Counted from the first letter of the stretch, positions 48,673 to 57,584 are shown. The stretch: 64,000 nt of DNA from Streptomyces sp. NBC_01298 (GCF_035978755.1 NZ_CP108415.1:294857-358856), one strand, 5' to 3'. Program-made: numbers and translations. The notes: generated by a model from the sequence alone, not told the origin.

Positions 48673-49587
48673 TTGGACACCAGCATGCTGCGCACCCCCC
48701 TGATCGCGCAGACCGTCGAGGCACTCGTCGCGGACGGCGGCGGACTCATCACCTACGAGCAGGGCATGGGCGGACGGGAGACACTCGTCGCCGCGGCAGC
48801 CGCTCTCGCAGCCCGCAATGGATCCCCGCTGACCATCGTGGAGTCAGTGGTCCTGCACGAGGAAACCCGCGCGACGGTCGCCGCGCTCCAGCCCGGCGTG
48901 CAGTGCACGGTCATCTCCGCCCGCGACGCCGCACTCCAGCCGCAGCCCGCATCCGGCAGCGTCCTGGCCGTCCACGCCGATCTGCTCAGAGACCCGATCG
49001 CCCGTGAGTCTCTGCTCGAACTGGCGCGAGCTGCCGACCACCTCCTGGTGGCCCGCCACGACTACAGCGACCCCAGCCTCGACAGCCTCGCCGGTACTGC
49101 CCACCGACTCGATCGACCGTCCTTCATTGCCGCCGCGAACAAGGCCTCCGCCCGTTGGGCCCAGACGTTCGCCCCCACCTACGTCCCGCCGCCGATCGAG
49201 CAGCGCGACGGACGCCTGACACGCCAAGAGGCAGCCGTAGGGGACAGAGACGACTTCACCGAGTACTTCGAGCGCAAGCAGCGCTTGATCGCCCAGCTGA
49301 ACCAGCAGACCACTGACGGGCCGGCTGCGGACGGTGTCGAGTACATCGACCTTGCCGACATCGAGGCAGTCACGCACGCCGACCTCGACCGGCTCGCCGC
49401 CGAGGAGCAGGAGCGGATCGCGGCGTTCGTTGAACGTCTTGAGGCGCGGGCACGCGACCGGATCCAGCGTGTCACCCAGGCGGGCGGGACGGACCCTCAC
49501 CTGCCCCGTGCACCGGCTCAGCAGGACCAGCGACAGGCCACCGCCCACCAGCACCAAGCCTCCGACGGGCGGGCGCCCGGCCGGTAG
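48673..49587 (+). CDS. hypothetical protein (304 aa)
   Basis: TTG 48673 follows GGGAGGA with good spacing. The first 150 residues show an alpha/beta pattern like a P-loop-less NTPase or Rossmann fold (GGLITYEQGMGGRETLVAAA, SGSVLAVHADLLRDPIARES, DHLLVARHDYSDPSLDS). The C-terminal half is helical and acidic with Glu/Arg-rich segments (HADLDRLAAEEQERIAAFVE), then a His/Gln-rich tail. The DEAD-like spacing of GMGGRET lacks the Walker lysine. Function unknown. Confidence 0.66.
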   Translation: MDTSMLRTPLIAQTVEALVADGGGLITYEQGMGGRETLVAAAAALAARNGSPLTIVESVVLHEETRATVAALQPGVQCTVISARDAALQPQPASGSVLAVHADLLRDPIARESLLELARAADHLLVARHDYSDPSLDSLAGTAHRLDRPSFIAAANKASARWAQTFAPTYVPPPIEQRDGRLTRQEAAVGDRDDFTEYFERKQRLIAQLNQQTTDGPAADGVEYIDLADIEAVTHADLDRLAAEEQERIAAFVERLEARARDRIQRVTQAGGTDPHLPRAPAQQDQRQATAHQHQASDGRAPGR

Positions 49588-49599
49588 CACTCTCCGGGA

Positions 49600-49863
49600 T
49601 CACTCCACGTCGAGGTAGTACGCACCCGCCGCGGCATCGGCGAAGAGCGTGAACCGGACCTGAGGCGGGACCGTTTTGCTGCCGTCTGCCAGCTCCACGG
49701 GCTCAGCGTTGACCAGTACGAACTCGTCGTACCCGCCGACGAAGTCACCCGGCCCGTCTGCCACCCCGACATGGATCGGGGTCTCATCGGGAACTGCGGT
49801 GAGCGCGTTCCGCAGCTGCCCTGCCGTCCACACCTGCGGCACGTGATCGAACATCTCAGCCAT
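49600..49863 (-). CDS. DUF6225-like protein, second copy (87 aa)
   Basis: Contains VWTAGQLRNALTAVPDETPI near residues 11-30, matching the DUF6225 pattern of the gene at 16030. The C-terminus is beta-rich (VRFTLFADAAAGAYYLDVE). ATG 49863. Convergent with the preceding gene, 12 nt apart. Function unknown. Confidence 0.75.
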   Translation of the reverse strand: MAEMFDHVPQVWTAGQLRNALTAVPDETPIHVGVADGPGDFVGGYDEFVLVNAEPVELADGSKTVPPQVRFTLFADAAAGAYYLDVE

Positions 49864-50104
49864 GGCCAGAGGCTAGGGCGCGCACTGCCCGCTCACGCCG
49901 CGCCGCGCCGGTGAGAACAGCTCATCAACTGCGAAGCCGGGTCGCCTCGGCGCCCGCCGCGGCCAGACCGTACGCTGGGGGAGCCGATGGCCAGGGTTTC
50001 TGGTCCCGTGGGGCCCGCCGAGTGAGATCCGGGCCCCACAGTCGTCTCCAGACTGCTACGGGCTGCCCGACTGGTCGCCTGCGCCGCGGGCGGTCGGGTC
50101 CGGT

Positions 50105-50389
50105 CTACTGGCCGTCCGTCCCGTCGTCGCCGGGGAAGCGCACGTTCCAGTAGTCCACCGCTGCCGACGGATCAGGGCGGTGCGGCGTCCACGCAAGGCC
50201 GTCCACGTCGTGGCCCCAGCTCTTCAGCAGCTCGGACGCCCATTCCTTGGCGCCGTTCACAGCGTCGGCATCCAGCCTGTCGTCCATCACGGCCGTGTGA
50301 TCGCTGTCGCCGACGCGGTGCAGCACCCACGCCGCGTCGTCGCTGCCCTCCATCGCGTACGCGAGGATCAGCTTTCCCTCATCCTGCAT
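50105..50389 (-). CDS. hypothetical small acidic protein (94 aa)
   Basis: ATG 50389 with GGAGG about 6 nt upstream. Acidic 94-residue protein (MQDEGKLILAYAMEGSDDAA; DYWNVRFPGDDGTDGQ). Single alpha/beta domain, no motif recognised. Divergent from the 50569 gene; the 180-bp gap shows no palindromic pair. Confidence 0.62.
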   Translation of the reverse strand: MQDEGKLILAYAMEGSDDAAWVLHRVGDSDHTAVMDDRLDADAVNGAKEWASELLKSWGHDVDGLAWTPHRPDPSAAVDYWNVRFPGDDGTDGQ

Positions 50390-50568
50390 CGTGGCCTCCA
50401 AGCCGAGTGTGGTTCATATCGGGGCCAACCATGCCATCGGGTACTGACATGGCTGTTCGGGCCGCAGGCTGTTGCACGATGCCGGCGCCACCGCACCCGT
50501 CCTGGAATTCACCGGCGCGCGAGCAGCTCCGCAGCGGACAATCACCCGGAAAGACAGGAGGCGGCCGG

Positions 50569-51441
50569 ATGGTTGCGGAGTTGAAGTTCGAGGACGGCAC
50601 CCACATCAGACTGCGGGCGCCGGAGCAGCACGGCGTCCCGGCCGTGGGACTGCTTCCTGGGCTGGGCGCGCACCGCCTGGCCGTACGCATCGACGTCGAA
50701 CCCCTCAACGTCGCCGACGGCGTCAACCACTTCACGCTCGCCGGCGAACTCCGCGCGGCCGAAGGCATCGGCTGGATCGGCTCCTTCCTGCCCACCCTCG
50801 TACCGCTGCGCACCAAGGCCACCAGCGTGTCCGCGGAGCTCGTCGTCCCGGTCACCTCCGCGCAGCTCTTGGCCCTGGAAGAGCACCGCGGCGGCCGCGA
50901 CTTCAGCGTCCTGGTGGATCTGCAGGGAACCCTTCCGCAGAGCACCGCACACCCAGTCGCCCACCTGCAGGAGACCCGGCAGGTCGCCGCGAGCACCTGG
51001 GAGCAGCAACTCGCGAGCGTCGGCCTGACCGCCTCGTTCACCATCACCATCCCGCTGCCGATGGCACATGGCCCGATCCGGCAGGCCGCCGAGCACCTGC
51101 GCACCGCGGACCGGCAGATCACGGCAGGCGAGTACACGGACGCGATCCGCGAGACCCGCCTCGCCCTGACACTGATGCGGACCCTGGGCGTCTGGCCCAC
51201 GGGCGGCACCAAGAAGCGGGACGACCAGGACCAGGCCGACCGGTACGGGATCCTCCAGGACCGGATCGCCGCGCAGGCCGACGGCTACGCCGACATCATC
51301 CAGGCGGCCTTCAGCCAGGCCAGCGGGCCCCAGCACAACGACGGCGCCATCGCCTCGGCCGCATGGACCCGCGCCGACGCCGTCGCCCTCAACGCCCTGG
51401 CGGCCGCCCTGCTGCACCGGCTCAGCAGCGAGACCGCATAG
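50569..51441 (+). CDS. hypothetical protein (290 aa)
   Basis: ATG 50569 with AGGAGG 8 nt upstream. Beta-rich first 150 residues (VAELKFEDGTHIRLRAPEQH, FTLAGELRAAEG, AELVVPVTSAQLLALEEHRG) and helical C-terminus (IRQAAEHLRTADRQITAGEY). It resembles Streptomyces plasmid/ICE orphan proteins of similar size; no enzymatic motif. Function unknown. Confidence 0.68.
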   Translation: MVAELKFEDGTHIRLRAPEQHGVPAVGLLPGLGAHRLAVRIDVEPLNVADGVNHFTLAGELRAAEGIGWIGSFLPTLVPLRTKATSVSAELVVPVTSAQLLALEEHRGGRDFSVLVDLQGTLPQSTAHPVAHLQETRQVAASTWEQQLASVGLTASFTITIPLPMAHGPIRQAAEHLRTADRQITAGEYTDAIRETRLALTLMRTLGVWPTGGTKKRDDQDQADRYGILQDRIAAQADGYADIIQAAFSQASGPQHNDGAIASAAWTRADAVALNALAAALLHRLSSETA

Positions 51442-51559
51442 ACGCGACAGCCTGCCCGAGCCGAAGCTGGGCCGCCGTCTCGGAGTCGCCCCGCAGCGGG
51501 GCCGGCCGTCGACATAGCCCTCACCCCAGGGCAGCGCGCAGCCTGAGCCCGATGCCGCC

Positions 51560-52792
51560 CTACCGCAGGCGAGGCGACTGGGGTGACGGGGTCTGCTGGG
51601 GCGCCCGCAGGCTCTCGAACACTTCCCGAGCCGGCGCAGGCAGGGAGGCGGCGACACGCTGGCGACTTGCCTCCTGGAGCTTGGCGGCCATGGCCGCGAT
51701 GTCCGCCTCCCGACCCGCGAGCGGATCACCGGCCCCGGCCCGGCGCGGTCTCTGACCTGGCCGCAGTTCGCCGATCTCGTCGAACCGCGCTGTGTACTGC
51801 GCACTGGCCTCGCCCCAGTACTCGGGCGCGATGGCCGCGTCGATCGGCTGGTCGAACTCGGCGGTGCGCGTGGCCCAGGGTGTCTGCGGAGACCGCCAGG
51901 ACATGCCCGTCAGCTCCACCTCGATCCCCGGCGAGTCGGTGTAGGAGACCCAGGTCGTCCGCAGCTCGTGCCGCGGGATCTCCTGGCCGGGCGCCAGCCG
52001 CACCCGGAACGCGACATGGGTGACGTCTTCCGCGGGCGCCGGATCGAAGACCTGCTCGTGGGCCATGTCCTCGAACGCGGCCCTGCGGGTGGTGTGCCAG
52101 CCGGCGGCGTACGGGAGGCTGCCGTACCCGATGTGGTCCAGCAGCCGCTCGGCCCGCTCGCCCGCATCCCGCCGCTCGTCGTTCATCACCCGGCGCAGCT
52201 CGTCCGGCAGCACCAGCCGCAGCCCACCGTGCAGCTCCAGGGCCGCCGGGTCCGGCCCCTGCGCCCGGGCTTGCCGGTACGCCGACGCCCACTGGGCCGC
52301 CACCACCTCCAGCCGCTCCCCGTACCGGTACTCGGCCGCGCCATGCCCGTCCAGACCGTTCATCCGGTTCTGGTAGGCGTTGCGGGCCCGTTGCGCCATC
52401 ACCACGACGGCATCGAAGTAGCGGGCCCACTCCTCCGGCGGCCGGTTGTGGATGTTGCGCTCCGGGGCCGGTTCGGCATACCGGTTCCACCAGCGCGCCC
52501 CGTCCTGGGTCCGGCCGCCGTGGTCGATCCATGCCGTCGGGTGCGCCTCGTACAGCGCGTCCATCATCACGGAGGCCAGGTTGCGACCCTGATACTCCGG
52601 CTCCACCTCCAGCATCCACACCGACAGAGCCTGTCCGTCCGGGTGGACCAGGAAGTCCAGCCGCCCCGCCGGCACGCCGCCCACCAGCGCCAGCACGCGC
52701 CGGGGCGTCCACCCCGGGTCGGCGTCGGTCTGAACGTCGGTCAGCCACAGGGCGGTCCCCGCGTTGTCGAGCTGCGCCTCGGCCCCCGCCAT
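51560..52792 (-). CDS. protein with N-terminal GNAT-like domain (410 aa)
   Basis: The first 110 residues have GNAT features (GRLDFLVHPDGQALSVWMLE, VEPEYQGRNLASVMMDALYE with the Q/RxxG-type loop, then GARWWNRYAE). The rest is unassigned (DVTHVAFRVRLAPGQEIPRH, YTDSPGIEVELTGMSWRS). Acetyl-CoA binding is plausible but incomplete evidence. ATG 52792 lies 6 nt after the upstream gene stop (52799), so the two are an operon. Confidence 0.65.
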   Translation of the reverse strand: MAGAEAQLDNAGTALWLTDVQTDADPGWTPRRVLALVGGVPAGRLDFLVHPDGQALSVWMLEVEPEYQGRNLASVMMDALYEAHPTAWIDHGGRTQDGARWWNRYAEPAPERNIHNRPPEEWARYFDAVVVMAQRARNAYQNRMNGLDGHGAAEYRYGERLEVVAAQWASAYRQARAQGPDPAALELHGGLRLVLPDELRRVMNDERRDAGERAERLLDHIGYGSLPYAAGWHTTRRAAFEDMAHEQVFDPAPAEDVTHVAFRVRLAPGQEIPRHELRTTWVSYTDSPGIEVELTGMSWRSPQTPWATRTAEFDQPIDAAIAPEYWGEASAQYTARFDEIGELRPGQRPRRAGAGDPLAGREADIAAMAAKLQEASRQRVAASLPAPAREVFESLRAPQQTPSPQSPRLR

Positions 52793-52798
52793 ACCGGC

Positions 52799-53203
52799 CT
52801 ACTCCCGCGCTGTGGGCAGCCCCACCGCGGCGACGAGGCGGCCGCTGGCGACCCGGACGCCCGGCAGCGCCGACACCGCGGCGGCCACCGCGGCGGCCAC
52901 CGCCTTCTCCACCTGCTCCGAAGCTGCCGCACCCGGCAGACCCTCAATCGCGCCCGGCTCGACCTCAAGCCCGACCTGCACGGTCAGCAACGCACTCTGC
53001 CCGTCAGACACAGCCCCGGCGGAGGGATGGGCGACCAGCTGAGCGGTGCACGAGACCTCTCCCGCACGGTGGGGCTGCGTGCAGGGACCGAAGATCACCT
53101 CAGCCACGCCACTGAGCAGCTGCATCAGCCGGGCCACCTCATCGGCGGGGCCGGTCAGCTTCACCTCGGTGAACGCCGGACCGGGCGGGGGCATGTCACT
53201 CAT
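52799..53203 (-). CDS. hypothetical protein (134 aa)
   Basis: ATG 53203 with AGGAGCAGTG directly upstream. One alpha/beta domain (AFTEVKLTGPADEVARLMQL) with Cys pair (FGPCTQPH, VSCTAQL) and an Ala-rich helical C-terminus (EQVEKAVAAAVAAAVSALPG). First gene of the operon with the GNAT-like protein. Function unknown. Confidence 0.63.
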   Translation of the reverse strand: MSDMPPPGPAFTEVKLTGPADEVARLMQLLSGVAEVIFGPCTQPHRAGEVSCTAQLVAHPSAGAVSDGQSALLTVQVGLEVEPGAIEGLPGAAASEQVEKAVAAAVAAAVSALPGVRVASGRLVAAVGLPTARE

Positions 53204-53613
53204 CACTGCTCCTGGGATCGTCCAACCCCGCCCCCTTCGGGCCGGGTTACCCAAAAGGGGCGCCGACCTGCGCCCCCGCAGTCAGTCTCGCAGGGTGCCG
53301 TGGCCGCTCCGAGGTGAGCCTGCCGCGCTTTCGGGCCAGGCGGTGAGAGACCGGCCACCGGATGCCAGGCCCAGGCATCCCAACCGTGCCGCGCGTTCCG
53401 GCAGACGGGAAAGGACCGCACACCCGGTCATCTCCCACAGGGGGCTGGGCGGCAGGCCGCCGCGCACCATGTCCCGCGGGGCGGACCGGCAGACCACCCC
53501 GGGCCGGCCCTGCTCCCGTCCGGCGGGACAGCTCCCCTCTCCCTTGCCCACGGCCGACACCACCGACGCACTCTCGTGGCGTACAGGAACGCGGCCGCAG
53601 GGGAGGGGCGCCG
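53204..53613. other. 410-bp divergent gap with palindrome pair
   Basis: Contains CGCCCCCTT/AAAGGGGCG around 53229-53262, a TTCCG-N5-CGGGA site (53396-53410) and pair E at 53472/53514. No gene. Confidence 0.4.
53472..53528. promoter_or_regulatory. paired palindromes, 42 bp apart (pair E)
   Basis: TCCCG-CGGGG-CGGAC (53472-53486) and TCCCG-TCCGG-CGGGA (53514-53528), start-to-start 42 bp, between the divergent genes at 52799-53203 and 53614. Confidence 0.55.
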
Positions 53614-53997
53614 GTGTCACCAGCCCGCAGGAAGAGCGACAGTCCCAGCCCGGGCGGCATCCACGGGACGCAGCTCATGCTCTCGGCCGAGGTCGAAGAC
53701 ATCACGGCCATGCGCGAAGAACGCGATCTGGGAGCGTACATGCGAGTCCTGATCAGCCCCGCCCCCACCGAGCCCGCCCCCTTGCCCACCGACTTCCGCG
53801 ACCCGTCCCACATCCCCGGTGCATGGCCCGCTCCACGGCCCCCGGGCCCGGGGCACGCACAGGCCCCGGGAGGGTCCGCCTACTGCGGTTGCCTGCAGTG
53901 CCAGGTCCTGGCGGAACACGTCGAGTCCGACGCATGCGCCTGCTCGTCCTGCGCGTACGAGAAGTCGCAGCAGTCGGCTGCCCGCCACGCGGTCTGA
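53614..53997 (+). CDS. Cys-rich hypothetical protein (127 aa)
   Basis: GTG 53614 has GGGGAGGGG upstream. The C-terminal 45 residues hold SAYCGCLQCQVLAEHVESDA followed by CACSSCAYEK, six Cys in CxCxxC and CxCxxC pattern, suggesting a zinc-binding domain. The N-terminus is basic and Pro/Gly-rich, the middle acidic. Function unknown; possibly a DNA-binding accessory protein. Confidence 0.62.
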   Translation: MSPARRKSDSPSPGGIHGTQLMLSAEVEDITAMREERDLGAYMRVLISPAPTEPAPLPTDFRDPSHIPGAWPAPRPPGPGHAQAPGGSAYCGCLQCQVLAEHVESDACACSSCAYEKSQQSAARHAV

Positions 53998-54007
53998 ACT
54001 CCCGGCC

Positions 54008-54481
54008 CTACAGGACAGTCCTGGCCAGAGCGGCATTCCCGGGCCGTGGCTCCGGCAGCCCCTGAACCGCGTCAGCGGCCACCCAGCCGCCACCCACCCC
54101 CTGAACGGCGAGCCCATGCGCTGCCAGGCCCTCCAAGTGCTTGAGGACGGTGCGCTCGGTGAACCCGACCGCCTCGCAGAGCTCCCCCACGCCGCTCTCC
54201 CGCGTTCCTGCCGCCCGTAGCGCGCTCCACGTGCGCCGCGCAGGATGGCCGAGACCCCCGTCAGCCTTGCTCGCGAAAGCCGACCCGCCCGGCTCGGGCA
54301 CCGGCACTGCGGCGGGCCTCCCCTGCGAGGGCAACACCAGACTGTCCCCAACCGACGCCGGGGCCGGCGCGGCCGCGACTGAAGGCGCCCCCTGGGCGGC
54401 CCGGTCCCTACCGGTCCTGCTCACCGGCCGAGGGGTACGGTTCACACGGCGGTGCCTGCGGCCCTTCTGATGTTTGCCCAT
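54008..54481 (-). CDS. winged-helix DNA-binding protein (157 aa)
   Basis: ATG 54481 with GGAGGAGC upstream. Basic N-terminus (GKHQKGRRHRRVNRTPR), Ala/Pro linker, then a C-terminal winged helix (RRTWSALRAAGTRESGVGEL, EAVGFTERTVLKHLEGLAAH, GVGGGWVAAD) like MarR/IclR-type regulators. Probably a small plasmid regulator and another candidate reader of the repeated operators. Gap of 10 nt to the convergent Cys-rich gene. Confidence 0.62.
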   Translation of the reverse strand: MGKHQKGRRHRRVNRTPRPVSRTGRDRAAQGAPSVAAAPAPASVGDSLVLPSQGRPAAVPVPEPGGSAFASKADGGLGHPARRTWSALRAAGTRESGVGELCEAVGFTERTVLKHLEGLAAHGLAVQGVGGGWVAADAVQGLPEPRPGNAALARTVL

Positions 54482-54626
54482 GTCGGCTCCTCCAGCGACT
54501 CGCACCCGGCTCCTGATCTCAACGAGCCTGCCAGCCCGTGGAAGCGACATGGACGCAGACGGCCCGGAGAATCACTGACACGGCTCATCACGATGACCTG
54601 TCGACGCAGCCGTGCGGTGGCAGCGG

Positions 54627-55637
54627 TCAGCGGGACCCGGTCAGCTCGTACCGGTAGTCGAGGAGCGTCGCGGGCCCAGTACTGCTCAGGAGCACCACAC
54701 CCGTGCCCTGGAACGTACTGACAACCACAGAGCGGGACGTCGCGTTGTACACCCGCTCATCAGTGCCGGGGGTGATCAAGAGGCTGGGATCGGTCACGCG
54801 GCTCTCCTGGGTGTGCGCCAGGGGCACGATAGCGATCACACCACTCCCGGTCCGCAGCGCGTAGATCTTGCCGCTGCCCGGGGGAACAGGCTGGAAGGAA
54901 ACCCGTGCCTGCGGGCCCAGGTTGGAGCCGCGCTCGGCGTACTTCTTGAGGATGCTCTTCGCGCTCTCGTTCTCGTGGGAGAGCTGCGCTCCTTCCTTCG
55001 TCCCGCCCGTTGCGAAGAGGTCCTCGACCGCCGCGCCCGCCGTGCGCGGCGCCAACGGTCCGACCGCCGTGCCCGCGTCGGCCGTGAGGGCGAGCCCCTG
55101 CTTGGTCTCAATGGGCGGCATGGACTTCTCCGGGAAGTTCGCGGCGACCTTCTTCCATGTGTTCGCCGTGTCGGCGGACTTCTCGAAGACCAGCAGCTGG
55201 CGCGAGGTTCCTTCGGTGGTGGCCTCGGCTGCGAACCAGTTTCCCCCTTCGGGTATGTAGAAATTCCGCTCTGTGAAATAGAAGGGCTTCTTGTACTCCT
55301 GCTTTTCCTTCTCGCTCAGCGTCCCGTACTGCTCGTACTGCGCCTTGCTCCGTGCGTACAGCTGGCCGGCCTCCACGCTGGAGACCAGCTCCGCGTCCTG
55401 AGCTGCGTTCGCCCGGTTGTTGACGTCCTGGTAATTGTCGAGGATGGCGTTGGCCTCGGCCTCGGTCACCACGCCGACAGGAGCGGCCGGGGCGCTGGAG
55501 CTGGGAGGAGCCGGAGTCGGCTGCGCTCTGCCCGACGGCCCGCTGCAGGCGGAGGCCAGCGTCAGGCAGGCTGCGACCGCGGCGCCGACAGCCGCGCCTC
55601 GCGATGCGCCGTAGCGGCGCAGGTAAGTGTGGGTCAT
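54627..55637 (-). CDS. secreted lipoprotein (336 aa)
   Basis: ATG 55637 starts MTHTYLRRYGASRGAAVGAA with lipobox LASAC (about 28-32). The mature part has a Ser/Pro linker then a helical and beta domain (NRANAAQDAELVSSVEAGQL, FYFTERNFYIPEGGNWFAAE, VYNATSRSVVVSTF). It resembles Streptomyces lipoproteins of unknown function. Divergent from the LuxR-type regulator across a region holding 32-bp-spaced half sites. Confidence 0.72.
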   Translation of the reverse strand: MTHTYLRRYGASRGAAVGAAVAACLTLASACSGPSGRAQPTPAPPSSSAPAAPVGVVTEAEANAILDNYQDVNNRANAAQDAELVSSVEAGQLYARSKAQYEQYGTLSEKEKQEYKKPFYFTERNFYIPEGGNWFAAEATTEGTSRQLLVFEKSADTANTWKKVAANFPEKSMPPIETKQGLALTADAGTAVGPLAPRTAGAAVEDLFATGGTKEGAQLSHENESAKSILKKYAERGSNLGPQARVSFQPVPPGSGKIYALRTGSGVIAIVPLAHTQESRVTDPSLLITPGTDERVYNATSRSVVVSTFQGTGVVLLSSTGPATLLDYRYELTGSR

Positions 55638-55995
55638 GGAGAGCTCATTCCTGTCGAAAGGCCGGTGCTGTCCAACCTGATGCAGGGTGGGCCCCCCGAA
55701 CCGGCCCGGCACTCGGTCTGCCCGGCAGGCGGGACGGCGTCTGCTCCCCGGGTCCTCCCGGCGGGATCGGCCCGCGCGCGGGTGCCCTTTGCGCCCGGAC
55801 GAACAGTCCCCGCTGCCCGCCAGGAGCGTAGGCGTCATCAAGTGGGCTGCCATATCCAGCGGAAATGGGAACACCTGACATTTCGCGCGCCGCCGGTGGC
55901 GGGAGGCGCGCGCTGAGATCAACCTGATTGCTGAATGCGGCCAACCTTCCTGATACTGAGTTCATCTGTACTTCAGGAAGGTGAGGGAGCCATTC
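55638..55995. promoter_or_regulatory. divergent region with half-site pair and operator
   Basis: GCCCG-GCAGG-CGGGA (55720-55734) and GTCCT-CCCGG-CGGGA (55752-55766), 32 bp apart, plus the ACCTTCCTGA/TCAGGAAGGT inverted repeat (55944-55953, 55973-55982) next to the LuxR gene start. No gene is seen in this gap. Confidence 0.45.
55944..55982. promoter_or_regulatory. perfect 10-bp inverted repeat over the ribosome binding region
   Basis: ACCTTCCTGA (55944-55953) and TCAGGAAGGT (55973-55982) with a 19-bp spacer, ending 13 nt before the start at 55996. Likely an autoregulatory operator for the LuxR-type protein, or an RNA hairpin affecting its translation. Confidence 0.5.
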
Positions 55996-57003
55996 GTGAC
56001 AGACCAGGAAATACCCTTGCCTGGAACGACCTTGACCCACATGTGCGACATCGAGGTGGAGACCTACCGACGGGCGCTTCGAGGCGAGCTCCTCGAGGAA
56101 GACGAGCCCGGCCTCAGGAATCTTCTGGCCAGGGGGGTCCTGGTCGCCAACCCCTTCCACCACGGGATCTACGTACCGACGCCCCCGCACTACCTGGAGA
56201 CCCAGCTCCACGCGAGCGTGCTCAGGACACTGAGCGCCGCAGTCGAGGAGTTCGCCCAGATCCCCGCCTTCGTGCGCGAGCTCGAAGCGGAACAGCAGAG
56301 GCACGGCCAGCCCTTCAGCCCGGCCGCATCCGTCCACCTGCGCAGCGTGGACGCGGTGAACGCTGAGACGATCCGCACCACGATGGGTGCCAGCCGCGAG
56401 ATCCTCACCGCCCAGCCCGGATTCCGGTCGACGAAAGTCCTCAAAGGGGCTCTGAACCGGCACATGGAGCCCGCACGGCGCGGTGTGACGGTCCGTACGA
56501 TTTACAGGGCCAGTGAGCGCAGCAACGCGAACCAGAGCCAGTGGGTTGCCGAGGTGACGGCTGCCGGCGCGGAGGTCCGGACCCTGGGCGAGAGCTTCCC
56601 CCGGCTGATCCTCGTCGACCGGGCGCACGCCTTCTTCGAAGCCTTCGACGAAGACGGCGTCCTGATCCCCAAGACCGCCTGGTACAGCCAGGACCGGGCA
56701 GTCTGCGAGGTACTGGCCTTGTATTTCTATACGGGATGGGAGCGGGCAGACCCGTGGCTGCCCGATGCGAAGGACGAGCCCGCCGGCAGCACCGGGGCGG
56801 AGCACAAGACCACGAAGCTCCAGCGGACAATCTTGCGCAGTGTCGTCGCCGGCCGCGGCTACGACCAGATTGGTAAGGATCTCGGGGTGAGCGAGCGGAC
56901 AGTGAGCGTGCACCTCTCGAACCTCAGGACCGCTCTCGGCTTCAAAACGCTGCCCCAGCTGGCCCACTGGTGGGCGACGTCACCGGAACGACTGCTCTCG
57001 TAG
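55996..57003 (+). CDS. LuxR-type transcriptional regulator with TrmB/PLD-like sensor region (335 aa)
   Basis: C-terminal LuxR HTH: AGRGYDQIGKDLGVSERTVS followed by VHLSNLRTALGFKT. The central region (RHMEPARRGVTVRTIYRASE, VEVRTLGESFPRLILVDRA pattern) resembles PLD-like TrmB-type regulators of Streptomyces. The first 90 residues (ETYRRALRGELLEEDEPGLR) look like a winged helix. GTG 55996 has GGGAG 6 nt upstream; GTG 55981 is within the operator. Cytoplasmic one-component regulator; ligand unknown. No cognate target can be assigned. Confidence 0.8.
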   Translation: MTDQEIPLPGTTLTHMCDIEVETYRRALRGELLEEDEPGLRNLLARGVLVANPFHHGIYVPTPPHYLETQLHASVLRTLSAAVEEFAQIPAFVRELEAEQQRHGQPFSPAASVHLRSVDAVNAETIRTTMGASREILTAQPGFRSTKVLKGALNRHMEPARRGVTVRTIYRASERSNANQSQWVAEVTAAGAEVRTLGESFPRLILVDRAHAFFEAFDEDGVLIPKTAWYSQDRAVCEVLALYFYTGWERADPWLPDAKDEPAGSTGAEHKTTKLQRTILRSVVAGRGYDQIGKDLGVSERTVSVHLSNLRTALGFKTLPQLAHWWATSPERLLS

Positions 57004-57113
57004 ACGGCACACGAGGGTGAACCGTCGCAGAGCGGCGACGCTCGCTGCCTCGCGCTTTCAAGATGCCCGAAGGCCGCTGTCGCAGCCGCCTGGCGGCATC
57101 GAGTACCACGTTC

Positions 57114-57584
57114 CTACGAGACCATCCGTACGACGTGGGGTGCCACTACATGTGCGACGTGATGGACCCTGCGCTCGTATGTCCATGCGGTCGGATTCAG
57201 CCGAGGGCCGCCGGCTCGGGGGTCGGCCGGGACTGAAAGCTCGAAGCGCGTGCAGACGGCACACCCGCGGACAGGACCGGGATCCGCTTCGTGTACGTCG
57301 ATCCGGTGGTCGCACAGATTGACCAGGGCCACGAGCGTCATCGCCGCAGTGACGCCGGGCTGCTCCGGATCCTCCGCGTCTCCGGACACGGCCGCGAACC
57401 GCTCACGGGCCCGCTCGAACGACCCCTGTAAGACGGCGCCGAGCGAGCAGCACTGCCCCAGGGTTTCAGGTTGGTAGACGACCACGGCACGAATGTAGGC
57501 GGGGCCGCACGGCGGCCGCGGGCGAATCGTGGAACCGGCCCGAGCCGCTTTGGCCTCGCCGATCGTGACGATGGGAACTCGCAC
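57114..57584 (-). CDS. hypothetical protein (156 aa), uncertain start
   Basis: Frame supported by composition and by VNLCDHRIDVHEADPGPVRG with CAVCTRFELS (CxxC). GTG 57584 is the adopted start but has no clear ribosome binding site; starts at 57686 or within residues 30-40 are possible. GC3 is moderately high. The region between it and the LuxR gene stop holds a GCCGCC-T-GGCGGC palindrome (57085-57097). Function unknown. Confidence 0.45.
   Translation of the reverse strand: MRVPIVTIGEAKAARAGSTIRPRPPCGPAYIRAVVVYQPETLGQCCSLGAVLQGSFERARERFAAVSGDAEDPEQPGVTAAMTLVALVNLCDHRIDVHEADPGPVRGCAVCTRFELSVPADPRAGGPRLNPTAWTYERRVHHVAHVVAPHVVRMVS

Noticed and set aside
48673..49587. GMGGRET as a Walker A motif in the 304-residue protein
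   Set aside because: Lacks the lysine and the required GxxxxGK[ST] spacing.
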